A DNA stretch of 64,000 nt, from NCBI GenBank assembly GCA_004352715.1, contig SCFE01000059.1:1906812-1970811 (forward strand). Reading direction: 5' to 3'. Source of the DNA: Hofstenia miamia (Eukaryota > Xenacoelomorpha > Acoela). Below the pieces are notes generated by a model. That model saw nothing but the letters and a program-made list of their open reading frames with translations. It was not told the origin of the DNA and searched no databases. Positions 34,886-45,845 of this stretch are shown one piece after another (within the stretch, counting starts at the first letter, position 1; every line of letters starts with the position of its first letter). The translations under genes and the position numbers were made by a program.

Positions 34886-37640
34886 TGTTTATGTCTATCT
34901 AGAAACAATAAGCAGGCAGTCGTAATTTAGAGAGCAATTAGTTCATGTATTTTCGTCTGATTTGCAAACTCTTCACAACATCCTGGAGAACTTCAGCAGC
35001 TCTTTAACAAGATTTAATATTAAAAATAACTATTGCATAATATACCAGTATTTATAAATTACAAAGCGCTTTTTTATATAGCAACTAATGCTCAAAGTAA
35101 TGCAGCATATATGACATGATTGATTTAATATTATAATATATTTATTTTTATTTAAACAGTGCTTGTTTTCAGGCTAGATTTCTTGCAAAAAATAGAAAAT
35201 ATTTTCAATTGAAAGTAGCATATGTAAGAATATAAATTACAATTAATTAATGAATTATTATTGCAGAATTAGTGATGCTTGTAAGAAGGATAATTAATAT
35301 TTAAAAATCAGATTAAAATCAAGAGGCATAACCTTCAAATCAAGTGAAGAGTACATAGATTTACTAAATTATGCAAGACTTTAAGCAGTGATTTTGTCTG
35401 TTGATAGAGGTCTCAGAGAGAAGATATTTGAATACCTACTTGAAAGACGTTGAAATTGGAATAATTTATTCGAGATAACTGGACAAAGAGGGGCGTTTGA
35501 TTACAGAGGTTGAGGTTTTGAATGAAGAAATGAAAGTTTGAAAAAGAATAGAGATATAGAAAAAGGAAAAGTATTGAATTGGAAAGAAGTTTAAATGGTT
35601 GACATTGGAACCTGAAATAATTAATAATAGTGAACATAGAATGACCAGGATCGTGGGTGGTCCCTGCCTCATGTCAGTCGGAAATTGACATAAAAATTGA
35701 AAATAGAGATATTTGTTTTATAAAGAACTCATATCTCTTTTGCAAAGTCAAATTATTACATTTGTAACTTTGAACAAGCATTTCTCAATTAATATTGGTG
35801 AAAAACACACGTTTTAAAGACGACTTTCAAACAAATAAAATTCAAATTACACACATTTACGCAAATTTATTGATTGTTTCTTTGATATATATATATATTC
35901 GCGCAATATTGTAAATATTGTTTTGCTAAAAATAAAAATTCAAATTTACACACAATTCCCATTGTTTAATCTCCTGATGAGATACCAACAAAAAATTTAA
36001 CTTTTTTCTTTTTAATGAATCTATGTGAGCAGATTATGTAGCATAATCCAACAAAAAGGAAAATAAAAGAAACCAATATCGAATGAAGTGATTATATTGT
36101 TTTCATTATTTTGCAATTTTGTTGAATTAGCTAAAACCAAGGCACGTCATTTGAATATTTGAATAATTTTGTAAAATGAGTATTTTTCACTAACTTTTTG
36201 GCGAATCACATGTGGACAATAATGCTTACCGCCATTTACACAGAACTTTTCTATGTAGGCAATCCAAAATGGTGACAGGTACTTGTTAATTGATAAATAT
36301 GTTTATTAAATTTTTATATATATATGTATTGAAAGGAGAGAAAAGTTGATGGAGAATAAACTCCTTATTACTCACTTAGCTTTTGTTATCGGTTTTATTA
36401 TTTATTAAAAATGCGCAGATAGGCATTTCATGTTTGTAATGATCTACACGCTGTTGCGAGGGATTTGGATAGTTGTTGCCTGGATCGAAACAATACATTT
36501 AAGTTATGTATAGGAATAAGGGTTTTTACTTCTTGCCTAGCTGGCTATCGATCTTTTGCGAAACTACATGTAGTAACAAATTCGCAATAAGGCAAGATCG
36601 CCAACAGTAGAAGTATTAGTTATTTATTATCTTATTTTAGATCCAAATTACTAACAGTAGTAGACCCATAACAAGACCGAAAATGACCTTGTATATATTG
36701 TTGTTGTCTTATAGCTATTTTTTCCATAGGTTAGGAAGCTGCATTAAATTGTAAATAGTTTTTAACTCTTTTTATTTCGTGGCAGCTAGTATCAGTACTT
36801 ATTGATTTTATGTATATTTTATACGTAGGGTAGGAAGCTGCTTTATTTATTACTTAGTTTTTCTCACCAGCAGCTAGTGTCACTGAGCGGTTGCGTAATT
36901 ACATTGTTTAAGTTACACATCATTGAGAATGAGATAATAAGTCGAATTGTGTTCTTCCTTTATTATCACTTAGTTAAGGTACACATAATAAAATTAGTCT
37001 TTGAGAATGAGTTGAGTTGGTGGAACCTCACTCTGTTACAGCTTAGCTGATGGCTTCTTGGTGATCAGATACCGCTTCGGGCAGTGGGTCCATTATGAAC
37101 TGGAGTTTCTTTCATACAGTTACCTAAACAATGGCTGTAACTGTTACTATCATATCGCATGGATGCTAAATATTGTTTGGTCTAGATAAAGATATACAGT
37201 GTACATGAGACAACGAAAGTTAAATTAGTTAGATGTTAACCCTCTTGGAAGAAAGTGTTTTCCACGATCTCTAAACATTTCTGGATTAGTACACTTCTCG
37301 GTCAGGGTGATGATTCTACAATTAAGCAGTAAAATGAACATAATTAAATGCGCAAATATGGATGAAACATAAATTGCAATGTAAACGATTTGTTTTCATA
37401 TAACTACAGCAATTTGGGCATTTTGTTTTTATCTATATAGAAACAATAGAAAAGCAGAATAACACAAAGAATGGCAACATATGTGTATTAATTTAATAAA
37501 CGATTATCTATTAAATTTTGGTCAAATTGTCTGGCTGTTTACAAAATCTTGGAGGGCTTAATTCAACATCTTTTACTACAAAATTAACTTGCAAAGCTAT
37601 TACGTAATAGACCACTTTTATTAATTACCATTAATTATGT
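34886..37640. other. Non-coding AT-rich region
   Basis: No supportable gene. Imperfect direct repeats with taggaagctgc and cagctagt occur at 36730-36885. Short TA runs lie near 35886 and 36319. Confidence 0.4.
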
Positions 37641-37649
37641 AACAAGTAA

Positions 37650-37830
37650 ATTTCTCGGCGCAAAGGCGCCTTGCGGCTTTTAAATTATAGATCATACTGT
37701 ATTAAGATAATATTAAAAATAAGGAATTTCTCGGCGCCAAGGCGCATCATAGATTTTCCTATATAGATCAACTACATTTAATTCATTATCTAATAATGAA
37801 ACTTCTTGGCGCCTCGTGCATGTACCACAT
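37650..37830. repeat. Three copies of a GGCGCC-centred motif
   Basis: Near 37654, 37726 and 37802 the sequence reads tttct(c/t)ggcgc followed by caaggcgc or ctcg, spaced about 70-80 bp. The cores are self-complementary and GC-rich in otherwise AT-rich DNA. Confidence 0.7.
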
Positions 37831-37859
37831 ATATCATATTATACATAGTATTATATTTT

Positions 37860-39250
37860 ATATGTATCTGTCTAAAATATTCAGCCTGAACTCGGCATTC
37901 CGATATTGATTTTGAAAGAAAAATCTCACAAATGTGTCATAATTTATTGAATAATTAGTGATTTCATATTATTTTTACATACATTCTATGATATCCTGAC
38001 ATCCTGGGTTCAACCCAAACACTAAGGAAAATACAAAATTTATATAATTTCTAAACATTTTTAGATGTAAAGTGTATGAGAATGCGATTTCTCCTAGCTT
38101 CAAGCCAATTTAATCAGTATTTTTTAAATAATTAACGGTTTTTCAGCATTTTCTAACTACGTTCTATGATATCCTGGTATCCCGAGACCACATCAAACAC
38201 TAAGAAAAATGCAAAATTTGTATTTTTTAAAGGTTTTTCGTTTTAGGATTATCTGTTTAACATATCCAGCCTGAACCGTCAATGCAATATTGAAGTAAGA
38301 GCCAGATCCTATATTTGGATCACTAGTTAGTGAATACTTCATGAAGTCATATTATATTTAAATACATTGCATGATATCCTGGCATCATGGGACCAACCCA
38401 AACACTTTAGCAAATACAATATTTATATATGATTCTAAAAGTTTTAAATGTAAAACAATATTAGAAAGTGATTCAGCATAGTTTAAAACCCATTTAATAA
38501 GCAGTTTTTGAATAATTTGCTACTTCTTTTCTTTTTCTATCGACAATGAAGCAATCATGTATCTCATTATCATATTCAGCCTGAACGCGGCATTAAGCAA
38601 TTATTATAATAATCCTAAAATTTGATCACTAGTTATTAAATTATTATTTCTAGAATTTTCTACAAACTTTGTATGATATCCTGTCACTCCAGGACCAACT
38701 CAAATACTAAGGCAAATACAAAATTTATATATTTTCTAAAACGTTTTAGATTTAAAATTATATTAGACAGTGATTGAACCTAGTTTAAGGTCAATCCAAT
38801 CACTAGTTTTTGAAAAAATTATGATTTTTTTCAGCATTGCCTTAATTCATTTTATGATATCCTGGCAGCCCGGAACCAACTCAAAAACTAAGAAATCCCA
38901 TAATTTTATCATAAGTTATTTATTAATATGAGATTTCATATTATTTCCACATACATTCTAGGATATCCTGCCATCCCGCCACCAACTCAAATAATAAGTC
39001 ATATACAAAATTATATATTTTCTAAAACTTTTTAGATGTAAAGCTATATTAAAATGCGTTTCCGCCTAGTTTCAAACCTATGTGATCAGTAATTTTTTTA
39101 AATAATTAACGATTTTTAGCATTTCCTAACTACATTCTATTATATCCTGACATCCCGGGACCAACCCAAACACTAAGGCAAATACAGAATTTATATATTT
39201 TCTAAAAATTTTTAAATGTAAACCTATATTAGGAAACGATTCTGCTTAAC
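37860..39250. repeat. Satellite-like array, ~170-200-bp units
   Basis: At least seven diverged units, each with atgatatcctg followed by a ccgggaccaacccaaacacta-like box (variants at about 37990, 38167, 38362, 38673, 38856, 38961, 39140). Next come tacaaaatttatat and attttctaaaa, and a final ttagatgtaaa block. Spacing varies (roughly 100 to 310 bp), implying indels or hybrid units. Confidence 0.85.
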
Positions 39251-39344
39251 TTCTAATTATAATTTTTATATTAAGTACAGTTTGAGTAAAATTATTTATG
39301 AAAGAGTAATGATACTCTCTCATAGGAAGAAATTTGGTTCATTT

Positions 39345-39725
39345 AATAATCTGAGAAATATTATCGTCAATTTCGCGCGTATGAAATTTGCTATGTTAAT
39401 ACATTAGTGAGAAAATGAAATAATAAATTCTGAGGTTTCTTTATCATCTAGAAAAGCCTCTATGATCAATCCCTGTCAGGAAGGTTTTGTCTGACATTTC
39501 TCTATTGCATATTATGTTGTTGATTTCTTAAAGAACTTGCAAGGATTTTAAAAAATTTTATACCCGACGTCGATTTTTCAATAGAAAAATTGAAAGTGTC
39601 TATTTCAAACACGTCTTATACCACTAGTAATCTAAAACTATCGCACAACACTTATTTTGAAGCAAATCAATTTAGTTTCCTCTGCTTAGTGGTGTGAAAT
39701 TAAAATGATTCAAATTTCTTGAGAT
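39345..39725. repeat. Segmental repeat, copy 2 (pair at 34430-34885)
   Basis: Direct copy of the 34.4-kb block; it begins directly after the satellite array and ends at a TA-rich microsatellite. Confidence 0.85.
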
Positions 39726-39846
39726 GCATATATATATGCTGTATATATATATTTATATGCATGTATATATATATATATATATTTATATACATATATATAT
39801 TTGTATACATATATATATTTATATACATATACATGTATATATATAA
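39726..39846. repeat. TATA/TGTA microsatellite
   Basis: Alternating tatata runs broken by tgc, tgt and catg units. Peptides of repeating Tyr-Ile read across it are an artefact of the repeat. Confidence 0.9.
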
Positions 39847-40093
39847 AGGCATATCAACAACAATATATTCTTCTCAATTTAGAAGTGATATAATTCAATG
39901 ACAAGCTGTAAACGAACCATAAATGAAAATTATATAATATATGCTATAGACATACTATTTAGCTGTCTTTTGGCTTTATGCTTGCATTGTTTTACAACTT
40001 GAACATTTAATAAACGGCTTTCAGAAATAGTAGCTGATATTAAGTTGCCAAAATTCGTAATTGATTTTTCATTCTGTCCAATTATTTGTTTAA

Positions 40094-40468
40094 ATGAGAA
40101 AGGTTACAAAGTGGTTAGGTGTTTACTTTCTACTACTTGCCAATATTGTATACTTGGGAAAGATCTTTAGTAGCAACTGCAATGAAGAACAATTTACTTC
40201 CAAAATCAATCAATCCCAAACAGATATTAAGGTAAGTGACGATGAATATATGTTTGGAAAAAACAACCACTTCAATCAAAGGCATGCACAATTTGACGCA
40301 ACTGTTCAAAAGCAACAAACTAAATTGGGAAGCAAAACCAACAAAAACGATGAACAAATTATAATTGGCAGTAACTACAAATTGCCTACTAGTGAAAATC
40401 ACTTTTGGGATCTATTGATTCAACACCAAGAGAAAGTGGAAAAGGCGTTCAATTTTGAAGAACTAAAG
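40094..40468 (+). CDS. Possible first exon of a type II membrane protein
   Basis: I do not recognise the family. From ATG at 40094 a basic start (MRKVTKW) is followed by a hydrophobic segment at residues 8-24 (GVYFLLLANIVYL) with no obvious signal-cleavage site. A polar, Gln/Asn/Lys-rich stem follows. This signal-anchor layout is typical of Golgi glycosyltransferases and sulfotransferases. After 125 codons the frame meets aactaaag|gtacat, an acceptable donor in phase 0. Beyond it the frame runs another 47 codons into aattcc-rich repeat sequence, which supports the splice. The last residues (HFWDLLIQHQEKVEKAF) look like the start of a folded domain. No downstream exon was identified. It could also be a chance ORF. 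Confidence 0.4.
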
Positions 40469-40479
40469 GTACATATTTG

Positions 40480-40890
40480 TGATTCAAATTCAATTATTCC
40501 CTTAATTATAATTGCAACAATGTATTCAGAAATTTCAATTGAATTCCATTCTTCAATTCGAATTGCAATTCATGGGGATTCAATCCAAATTCCAATTCCT
40601 ACAATTCAGTAATATCCGTTTCAATGCCAATTCTATTGTCAGTAAGATGTATATTAGTTCGTAACATTAAATTATTATTTTGAATAATTAAAATTTTTGA
40701 TAATCCACATAGTAAATTGCGTGATCAGGCTCTTATGTTGGAGTAAAAAGTAATTTTTCAATTTTGGTGCAGTTCTAATGTGAATTTTGAATATCAATTT
40801 CTAGCTCAATTCTGATAATTGTTTTCATTTATATTCAATTCTCCACTCAGGAATTGGTCAATTCTAATTCCAACACCAATTCTAGCAAGC
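40480..40890. repeat. AATTCC-rich degenerate repeat
   Basis: Dense attcaatt/aattccaatt motifs on both strands at 40488-40620 and 40770-40890, about 300 bp apart. This resembles the two ends of a decayed inverted-repeat element. Confidence 0.5.
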
Positions 40891-41918
40891 TATCAATTAC
40901 TTATTGTAGAATTAGGCGAAGGGATAGATTTGCTTTAATTCAACAAGAGATTGTTTTCTTTATAAATATCTATGATCTTCTCCTGATTCCATACAACAAA
41001 TGATCGGTAGCCAAACTATGTCATGCCAGGTCCAATTTGAGGTACCCAAGATAAATGATCAAGTTTACCAATTCCACACGGCATCACGCCAAAGATCTAT
41101 CTCCAATTCCATTATCCCAGTGCAACTGTTTAACTCATTTCATTATGATTGACTAGCTCAAGTAAGGCAACTCACGGGGTTCTTATTTCTCAGCCTATAT
41201 AAAAAGACCTGTAATTGCCAGGTAATCGCGATAGCCCCTGGCATGAAAGTGTAATTTAATTGAAAGTGTAATTTATGTGAGGGTTCGAATAGACATAGCA
41301 AGCAGTAGTTGTTATAAGTAACCATATACATATACCTCATTACAAGAAATTATGCAAGTAATCGTAGTAGCCCTCTAGAGGCGAATTTAAGACTTATTTT
41401 AAATTAACAGCGATCTAATCACTTATTGGTTTAATGAATTTATCAATGCAATATTTAAAATTGAATTATGAGATTAATATGAATTTACAGACTATGAAAG
41501 AATGTTATGATGGCCGTATTTGTTCACTAGTTGTCATTTACAAAACTCAGCTTTAAACTAAGTGCTTTGCAATTTTCCTTTATAAAATGACAACAGGGAT
41601 AATTATTTGAAATTTTTTTTCCCGAAAAAACTAAAAGAGAAAATGAATTTTGGCTTTTTGCAATAAATGTAATAAGCAATTTTCATTAATACATAATGAT
41701 GGCTGGATATATATCACTGTTGTACACATAAATATCTAGCTGAATATTTTTCAACACACATTTAAACATAGTGAATAAAATTCTCAGTTATTATTTTCTC
41801 AATTGATGACGTTGCATCGCAGTTTCAAAATTTCTTGTTATGAATACCTAACCTACCATCAGTACCACAATTAGGGGATCTCGTTGATGTCCAACAAAAT
41901 GCTGATAGTAGTCGCCAT
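40891..41918. other. Non-coding stretch
   Basis: No gene recognised. Some moderately GC-rich patches at 41010-41240 without ORFs. Confidence 0.4.
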
Positions 41919-41920
41919 AT

Positions 41921-42321
41921 GTAAGACGATTCCCTAATTGTCACCGATGTCTAGCTAATTATTATGTTCATAACCAAATAGAATAACAATTGAATAAATA
42001 AAATGGAATATAAGTGGTTAATAATAAATAAAATAATAAGAAAGAAAAACCAGTCTTGAACAAAGATATTTTCTATTAACTTAATACAATGTTTCTCTCA
42101 CTTATATACAACGAAAATCAAATCATTACCTGCACTTTGTGTACATATCAGAAGTTCCCTCTCAAATTATAACATGCAACATCCATTCAAGTGAGAGAAC
42201 AACTAGTCATTTGTTCAATCTTGTAACAACAATACTGCATTAATTTTCTAGAAATAATTGATTGTGCTATTTACAAAATACTAAAGTGATATAGATGACT
42301 ATTTTCCCAAGTGCCACTACA
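41921..42321 (-). mobile_element. 3' LTR of element M3
   Basis: On the minus strand the polypurine tract caagggggca (42331-42322) directly precedes TGTAGTGGCACTTGGG at 42321. A gtatataagtgagag sequence near 42110 is a likely TATA region. The LTR would end at cttaca (41920-41921). Two bases later the strand reads TGGCGACTACTATCAGC, which looks like another primer-binding site, unexpected outside a 3' LTR. Inverted caattaggg/ccctaattg blocks flank that point. Confidence 0.65.
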
Positions 42322-42418
42322 TGCCCCCTTGCATGGTATAAGCGTGAGGTAATTTTTGCACTGTGGACCCCATTATGAGTTTTGTTGTTCCTTCTATTAT
42401 TTCTGAAGCAATGATGTT

Positions 42419-44081
42419 TCAATTTTTTGCTTCAGCGTATTTCTCTCGTTTTGATACTTGTAGTAAAGCCTCTCTGTGTGCGATATATTCTCTTTTGAAT
42501 CTTAGAAGTCTCAAGTCTTTCATACGATAGTTCAATACCCAATTACTTCTTAAATTGTTTAATCTCCGTGTGAAAATATTATAGTGCTTCTCATACAGTC
42601 TGATACCTTTTATAGCTATTAATAATGTCATCATAGCATCATTATCAGATGTGTGGGCATCTTCTGCAGGGATTGTCATTTCTGGGTAGAAGTGCTTGAA
42701 CACTTCATGTAACTTATGATTTTTGGTAGCTTCATCAAAGAATAGAGAGCAGTAGTATATTACTTGTTCTTGGGTCATATCATCTGGGTTTGATACCCTT
42801 GCTCTTATCATCGTGATAATTTCTATCCTTTTTGTGACATGATAGTATTTTGTTTTCATGTCAATGTTGTCGATCCATATGAGGTCACTCACTCCCGTGA
42901 AAATATTAGAACTCGAGGGTTTAGATTTGCAATATGTTTCCTTATCTTTATTTGTATGTGTATTGGTATTCCTTTGCTGAAAATATCCCGCAAAGTTATT
43001 TCACCATTAATATACACTCTTTTTCTGTTGTTACCCTTCAATAATTTTTTTCTTATAATTTGATATTCGAGTGTTTTCATCAGTCAAATTATTTGGGGTA
43101 GGTTATTTGAATAATTCCTCACATCAGGTAAATAAATTGATATTGCCTTTTTATCTCTTACACGCCATGCGGGCAATATGCCGATATCAGTGGTGGAGGT
43201 GTACATGTACATAGTAAATTGTGTTTCTTGGTATGCTTTTCTAATTCACTCAGGTGAGCCTTTTCCTTTAGAATCACTGCTCCAATTGTGGCGGGGTAAT
43301 TAAACCGTGCAATATTTATAGTTTCCCAGAATTCATTGCATAGTCCTTTTTGTTTTAGAACACTTATTTCTTGGGGCGGTACTGTTATTTTTGCCGAAGT
43401 GCACTCAATGTCTAACACAAGTTGATGTTCTGTTTCTTGCATTAAAGTAATTTCGTCTAATGTGAAGGTTTCAGTCAAAAATAATTTCATCAACCCTATC
43501 ACATCTTTGTCGCCATTATTCCCATATTTTCGGCTAACTAATTCTATTTTAGAGTATGCGATTGTGTCTAATTCACGTTTTACAGTAAGTACCCTCTCAT
43601 CTTCAGAAAAAAACCATGCTGGTGTGAATCGTGGTTGCATAATACCGAGTTTTTCTAAGTTTATTTTTTCTACGAGATCTCTAATCTCCAATGGTATATT
43701 GACCTCAGAATGGGTTAGAAATTCCTCTTCCGTGACAAACTGTTCTGGTGTTTTCATAACTTGGTCTATAATTGTACCTGCTTTTATATCGTTATCTTGT
43801 TTCATTTGTTTTGAAGTCTCAACTATAATGTTATAGGAACATTGAGGATTGAAAAGTATGTCATTCTTTGATTGCATGTTGGCGGTTTTTCGAAGTTCAT
43901 AAAAGATTTTAGTGGAACCAGGTTTTCTTTGTATCAGGAGTTCAGTACATAGAAGTCCATAAGTCATAGTAAATGGTGTAAATTTTGTCTCGCAGGTCGC
44001 TCCCCACATGTATTTACACATGGTATCCAGGCGCGTACCTAGCAATTTATAAGGGGGATCGGATTTTTCTGAAAAGGGCAT
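42419..44081 (-). pseudogene. Third ORF of Ty3/gypsy element M3, C-terminal two thirds
   Basis: Best-preserved copy of the unknown third ORF, in three pieces: 44081-43158 (307 codons, first codons from the MITE), 43080-42889 and 42892-42419. It is rich in Glu, Lys and Ile and predicted largely helical, with no signal peptide, membrane span, zinc-finger array or recognisable catalytic motif. Conserved across copies: QFVTEEEFLTHSEV; LFLTETFTLDEI; FWETINIARFNYPATIGAV; RDIFSKGIPIHIQIKIRK; and MIRARVSNPDDMTQEQVIYY. The last part is strongly basic (LRRLNN-like, then KREYIAHREALLQVSKREK). A polypurine tract and LTR follow 90 bp after its stop. It lies downstream of integrase and its tail, the env position in some Ty3/gypsy elements, but it does not look like an envelope protein. 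Frameshifts make it a pseudogene. Confidence 0.75.
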
Positions 44082-45011
44082 TTCTATTCTTTTTTTACAA
44101 AAAATGAAAAGTTATTTTTCTAGTGATGCGTATATTAACAATCATGGTCCAGTAATGTAATACATATAATATAAAATATGAAAATTTTATAAACGCAGNG
44201 CATTCCACCATGCCCCCCCTGCGTACGCCACTGATAGTATGATCTTATGTAATTCTTAGTTCCTTCCGATATGTTATCACGTATACACCTGATAATTTTC
44301 TGAGAGGGGATAAAGTATGGATGCCATATTTCTCCTGCTATTTCAGACATTTTCTGCTTTCTTTCTGCATCTCTTCTGCTTCTAACAGTGGTCTTAGATG
44401 ATGATGTACTGGGAAGGGTATTGGTGTCACTACTAAGANTCGGATTTTTCTGAAAAGGGCATTTCTATTCTTTTTTTACAAAAAATGAAAAGTTATTTTT
44501 CTAGTGATGCGTATATTAACAATCATGGTCCAGTAATGTAATACATATAATATAAAATATGAAAATTTTATAAACGCAGGTGGAATAACAAATATGGTTT
44601 ACCATATTTGTTTACCATATAAAATACACTAAATGTAACCAGAATATAATTATAAAATGTAATCAGAATTAATTTAAAAATTCACAGAGTAACAAGTTTG
44701 TAAGTAATGAATATTGTGTACAACATGTATTACAAATAGAAAAGTTATTCAATTACAGACAGTCAACTCAGTCAATTTAGGCACAGAAATAAACGGCAGG
44801 AGTCCGTGAAATGAAGTAATGCGCGCTCGCTACGAACAATATTACCTGACTTTCAACAGTGAGATAATTAACGTTTTCATACTGATAGATTTTATTTACG
44901 ATGAGTCAACGATCAACCATTTTTTAGGGGTGTAACTTTAATTCCAAAAAGGGCAGGTCATCTAAAAAAGGGGGGTCGTTGGGTCCAAACGACCCCCCTA
45001 GGTACGCGCCC
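44029..45011. mobile_element. hAT-like MITE inside the M3 third ORF
   Basis: The left end reads aggcgcgtacctag after atggtatcc; the right end reads ctaggtacgcgccc before ggtatcc. The inverted termini match over about 14 bp, and the 7-base flank ggtatcc is duplicated (44022-44028, 45012-45018), with an 8th base mismatched. The third-ORF reading resumes on both sides. Its real length is shorter than the span, because misplaced contig duplicates lie at 44200-44438 and 44440-44578. Confidence 0.7.
44200..44438. other. Exact duplicate of 45124-45362 (assembly artefact)
   Basis: This 239-base block is bounded by single Ns at 44199 and 44439 and is identical to 45124-45362. The following 44440-44578 repeats about 140 bases from 44059 exactly. 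The order of contigs here is unreliable. Confidence 0.85.
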
Positions 45012-45074
45012 GGTATCCGTGAAAATGTTTTTATCGCAATAACATATCCCCAATATGTTACTAAATATGATGGG

Positions 45075-45155
45075 ACCCTAAAAAATGCATTTCACGATCC
45101 TAGATTTTAAATTTNGGGGGGGGGCATTCCACCATGCCCCCCCTGCGTACGCCAC
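45075..45155. mobile_element. Partial hAT-like MITE, same family as 19180-19419
   Basis: Shares ctaaaaaatgcatttcacga and the end gcattccaccatg...gcgtacgccactg with the MITE at 19180 (inverted relative to it). The other end is missing and a single N lies at 45115. It interrupts the N-terminal part of the M3 third ORF. Confidence 0.75.
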
Positions 45156-45821
45156 TGATAGTATGATCTTATGTAATTCTTAGTTCCTTCCGATATGTTA
45201 TCACGTATACACCTGATAATTTTCTGAGAGGGGATAAAGTATGGATGCCATATTTCTCCTGCTATTTCAGACATTTTCTGCTTTCTTTCTGCATCTCTTC
45301 TGCTTCTAACAGTGGTCTTAGATGATGATGTACTGGGAAGGGTATTGGTGTCACTACTAAGATTTACAATAATATTACTAAAAGGTACCTAAAATTTTCT
45401 AATGTTTGTTGACAAACTTGGTTTGTAGTCTGTTTTCTTAATTTTACTTGGTGTATTGCTCATATCGCTCACGATTATGCCCGGATAATATTAGTCTCCG
45501 TTTGTGAGATCGATCATGGGATGATGATTTCCATGGGGTTTTGATTTTTCCATTGGTACCAGACGAGGTTGATGTCATCTGGTTCTCAGCAAATCCCTGT
45601 TCATCTGCAACTTCAGAAACGTGAGATGATAGTAGTCTCCCTAGTTTCGCAGAGTTGGAACTTTCGTTTCTAATCATTTTCTTTTTTACTGCTTTTGATC
45701 TCGGAGGATAGGACATTGCTTTTCTTTTCATTGAACCTGCTTCATTGCTAAACATATTAATTAAATTAAGGTCCCTGTTGTTATCTGGGTTGGGTTCACG
45801 TTTAACAGCTCTTTGAGGCAT
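45156..45821 (-). pseudogene. M3 pol tail and N-terminal part of the third ORF
   Basis: The 125-codon ORF 45821-45444 begins MPQRAVKREPNPDNNRDLNL. It shares the QRAVK and (D)xNLxxxF signatures with 60419-60658 and 63764-64000. It then becomes very basic and Ser-rich (KRKAMSYPPRSKAVKKKM) without the (Q)LKG repeats of other copies. After its stop, another frame (45340-45160) reads MSEIAGEIWHPYFIPSQ and RCIRDNISEGTKNYIRS before the MITE. A nucleic-acid-binding role for the basic part is only a guess from charge. Confidence 0.6.
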
Positions 45822-45845
45822 AACTCGGGCCGGTATTTTTTCATT

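Noticed and set aside
37860-39250. CRISPR-like array
   Set aside because: Units are 100-310 bp apart, diverged and eukaryotic satellite-like; there are no short identical repeats with unique spacers and no cas genes.
39719-39901. ORF rich in Tyr-Ile repeats; likewise 46698-46961
   Set aside because: Translations of TA microsatellites, the second also through a run of N.
41281-41300. tRNA-like ggttcgaat box
   Set aside because: No acceptor or anticodon stems can be formed around it; no tRNA or rRNA gene was found anywhere in the window.
42419-44081. Third ORF as an env gene
   Set aside because: No signal peptide, transmembrane helix, furin-like site or cysteine pattern is visible in any copy; position alone is not enough.
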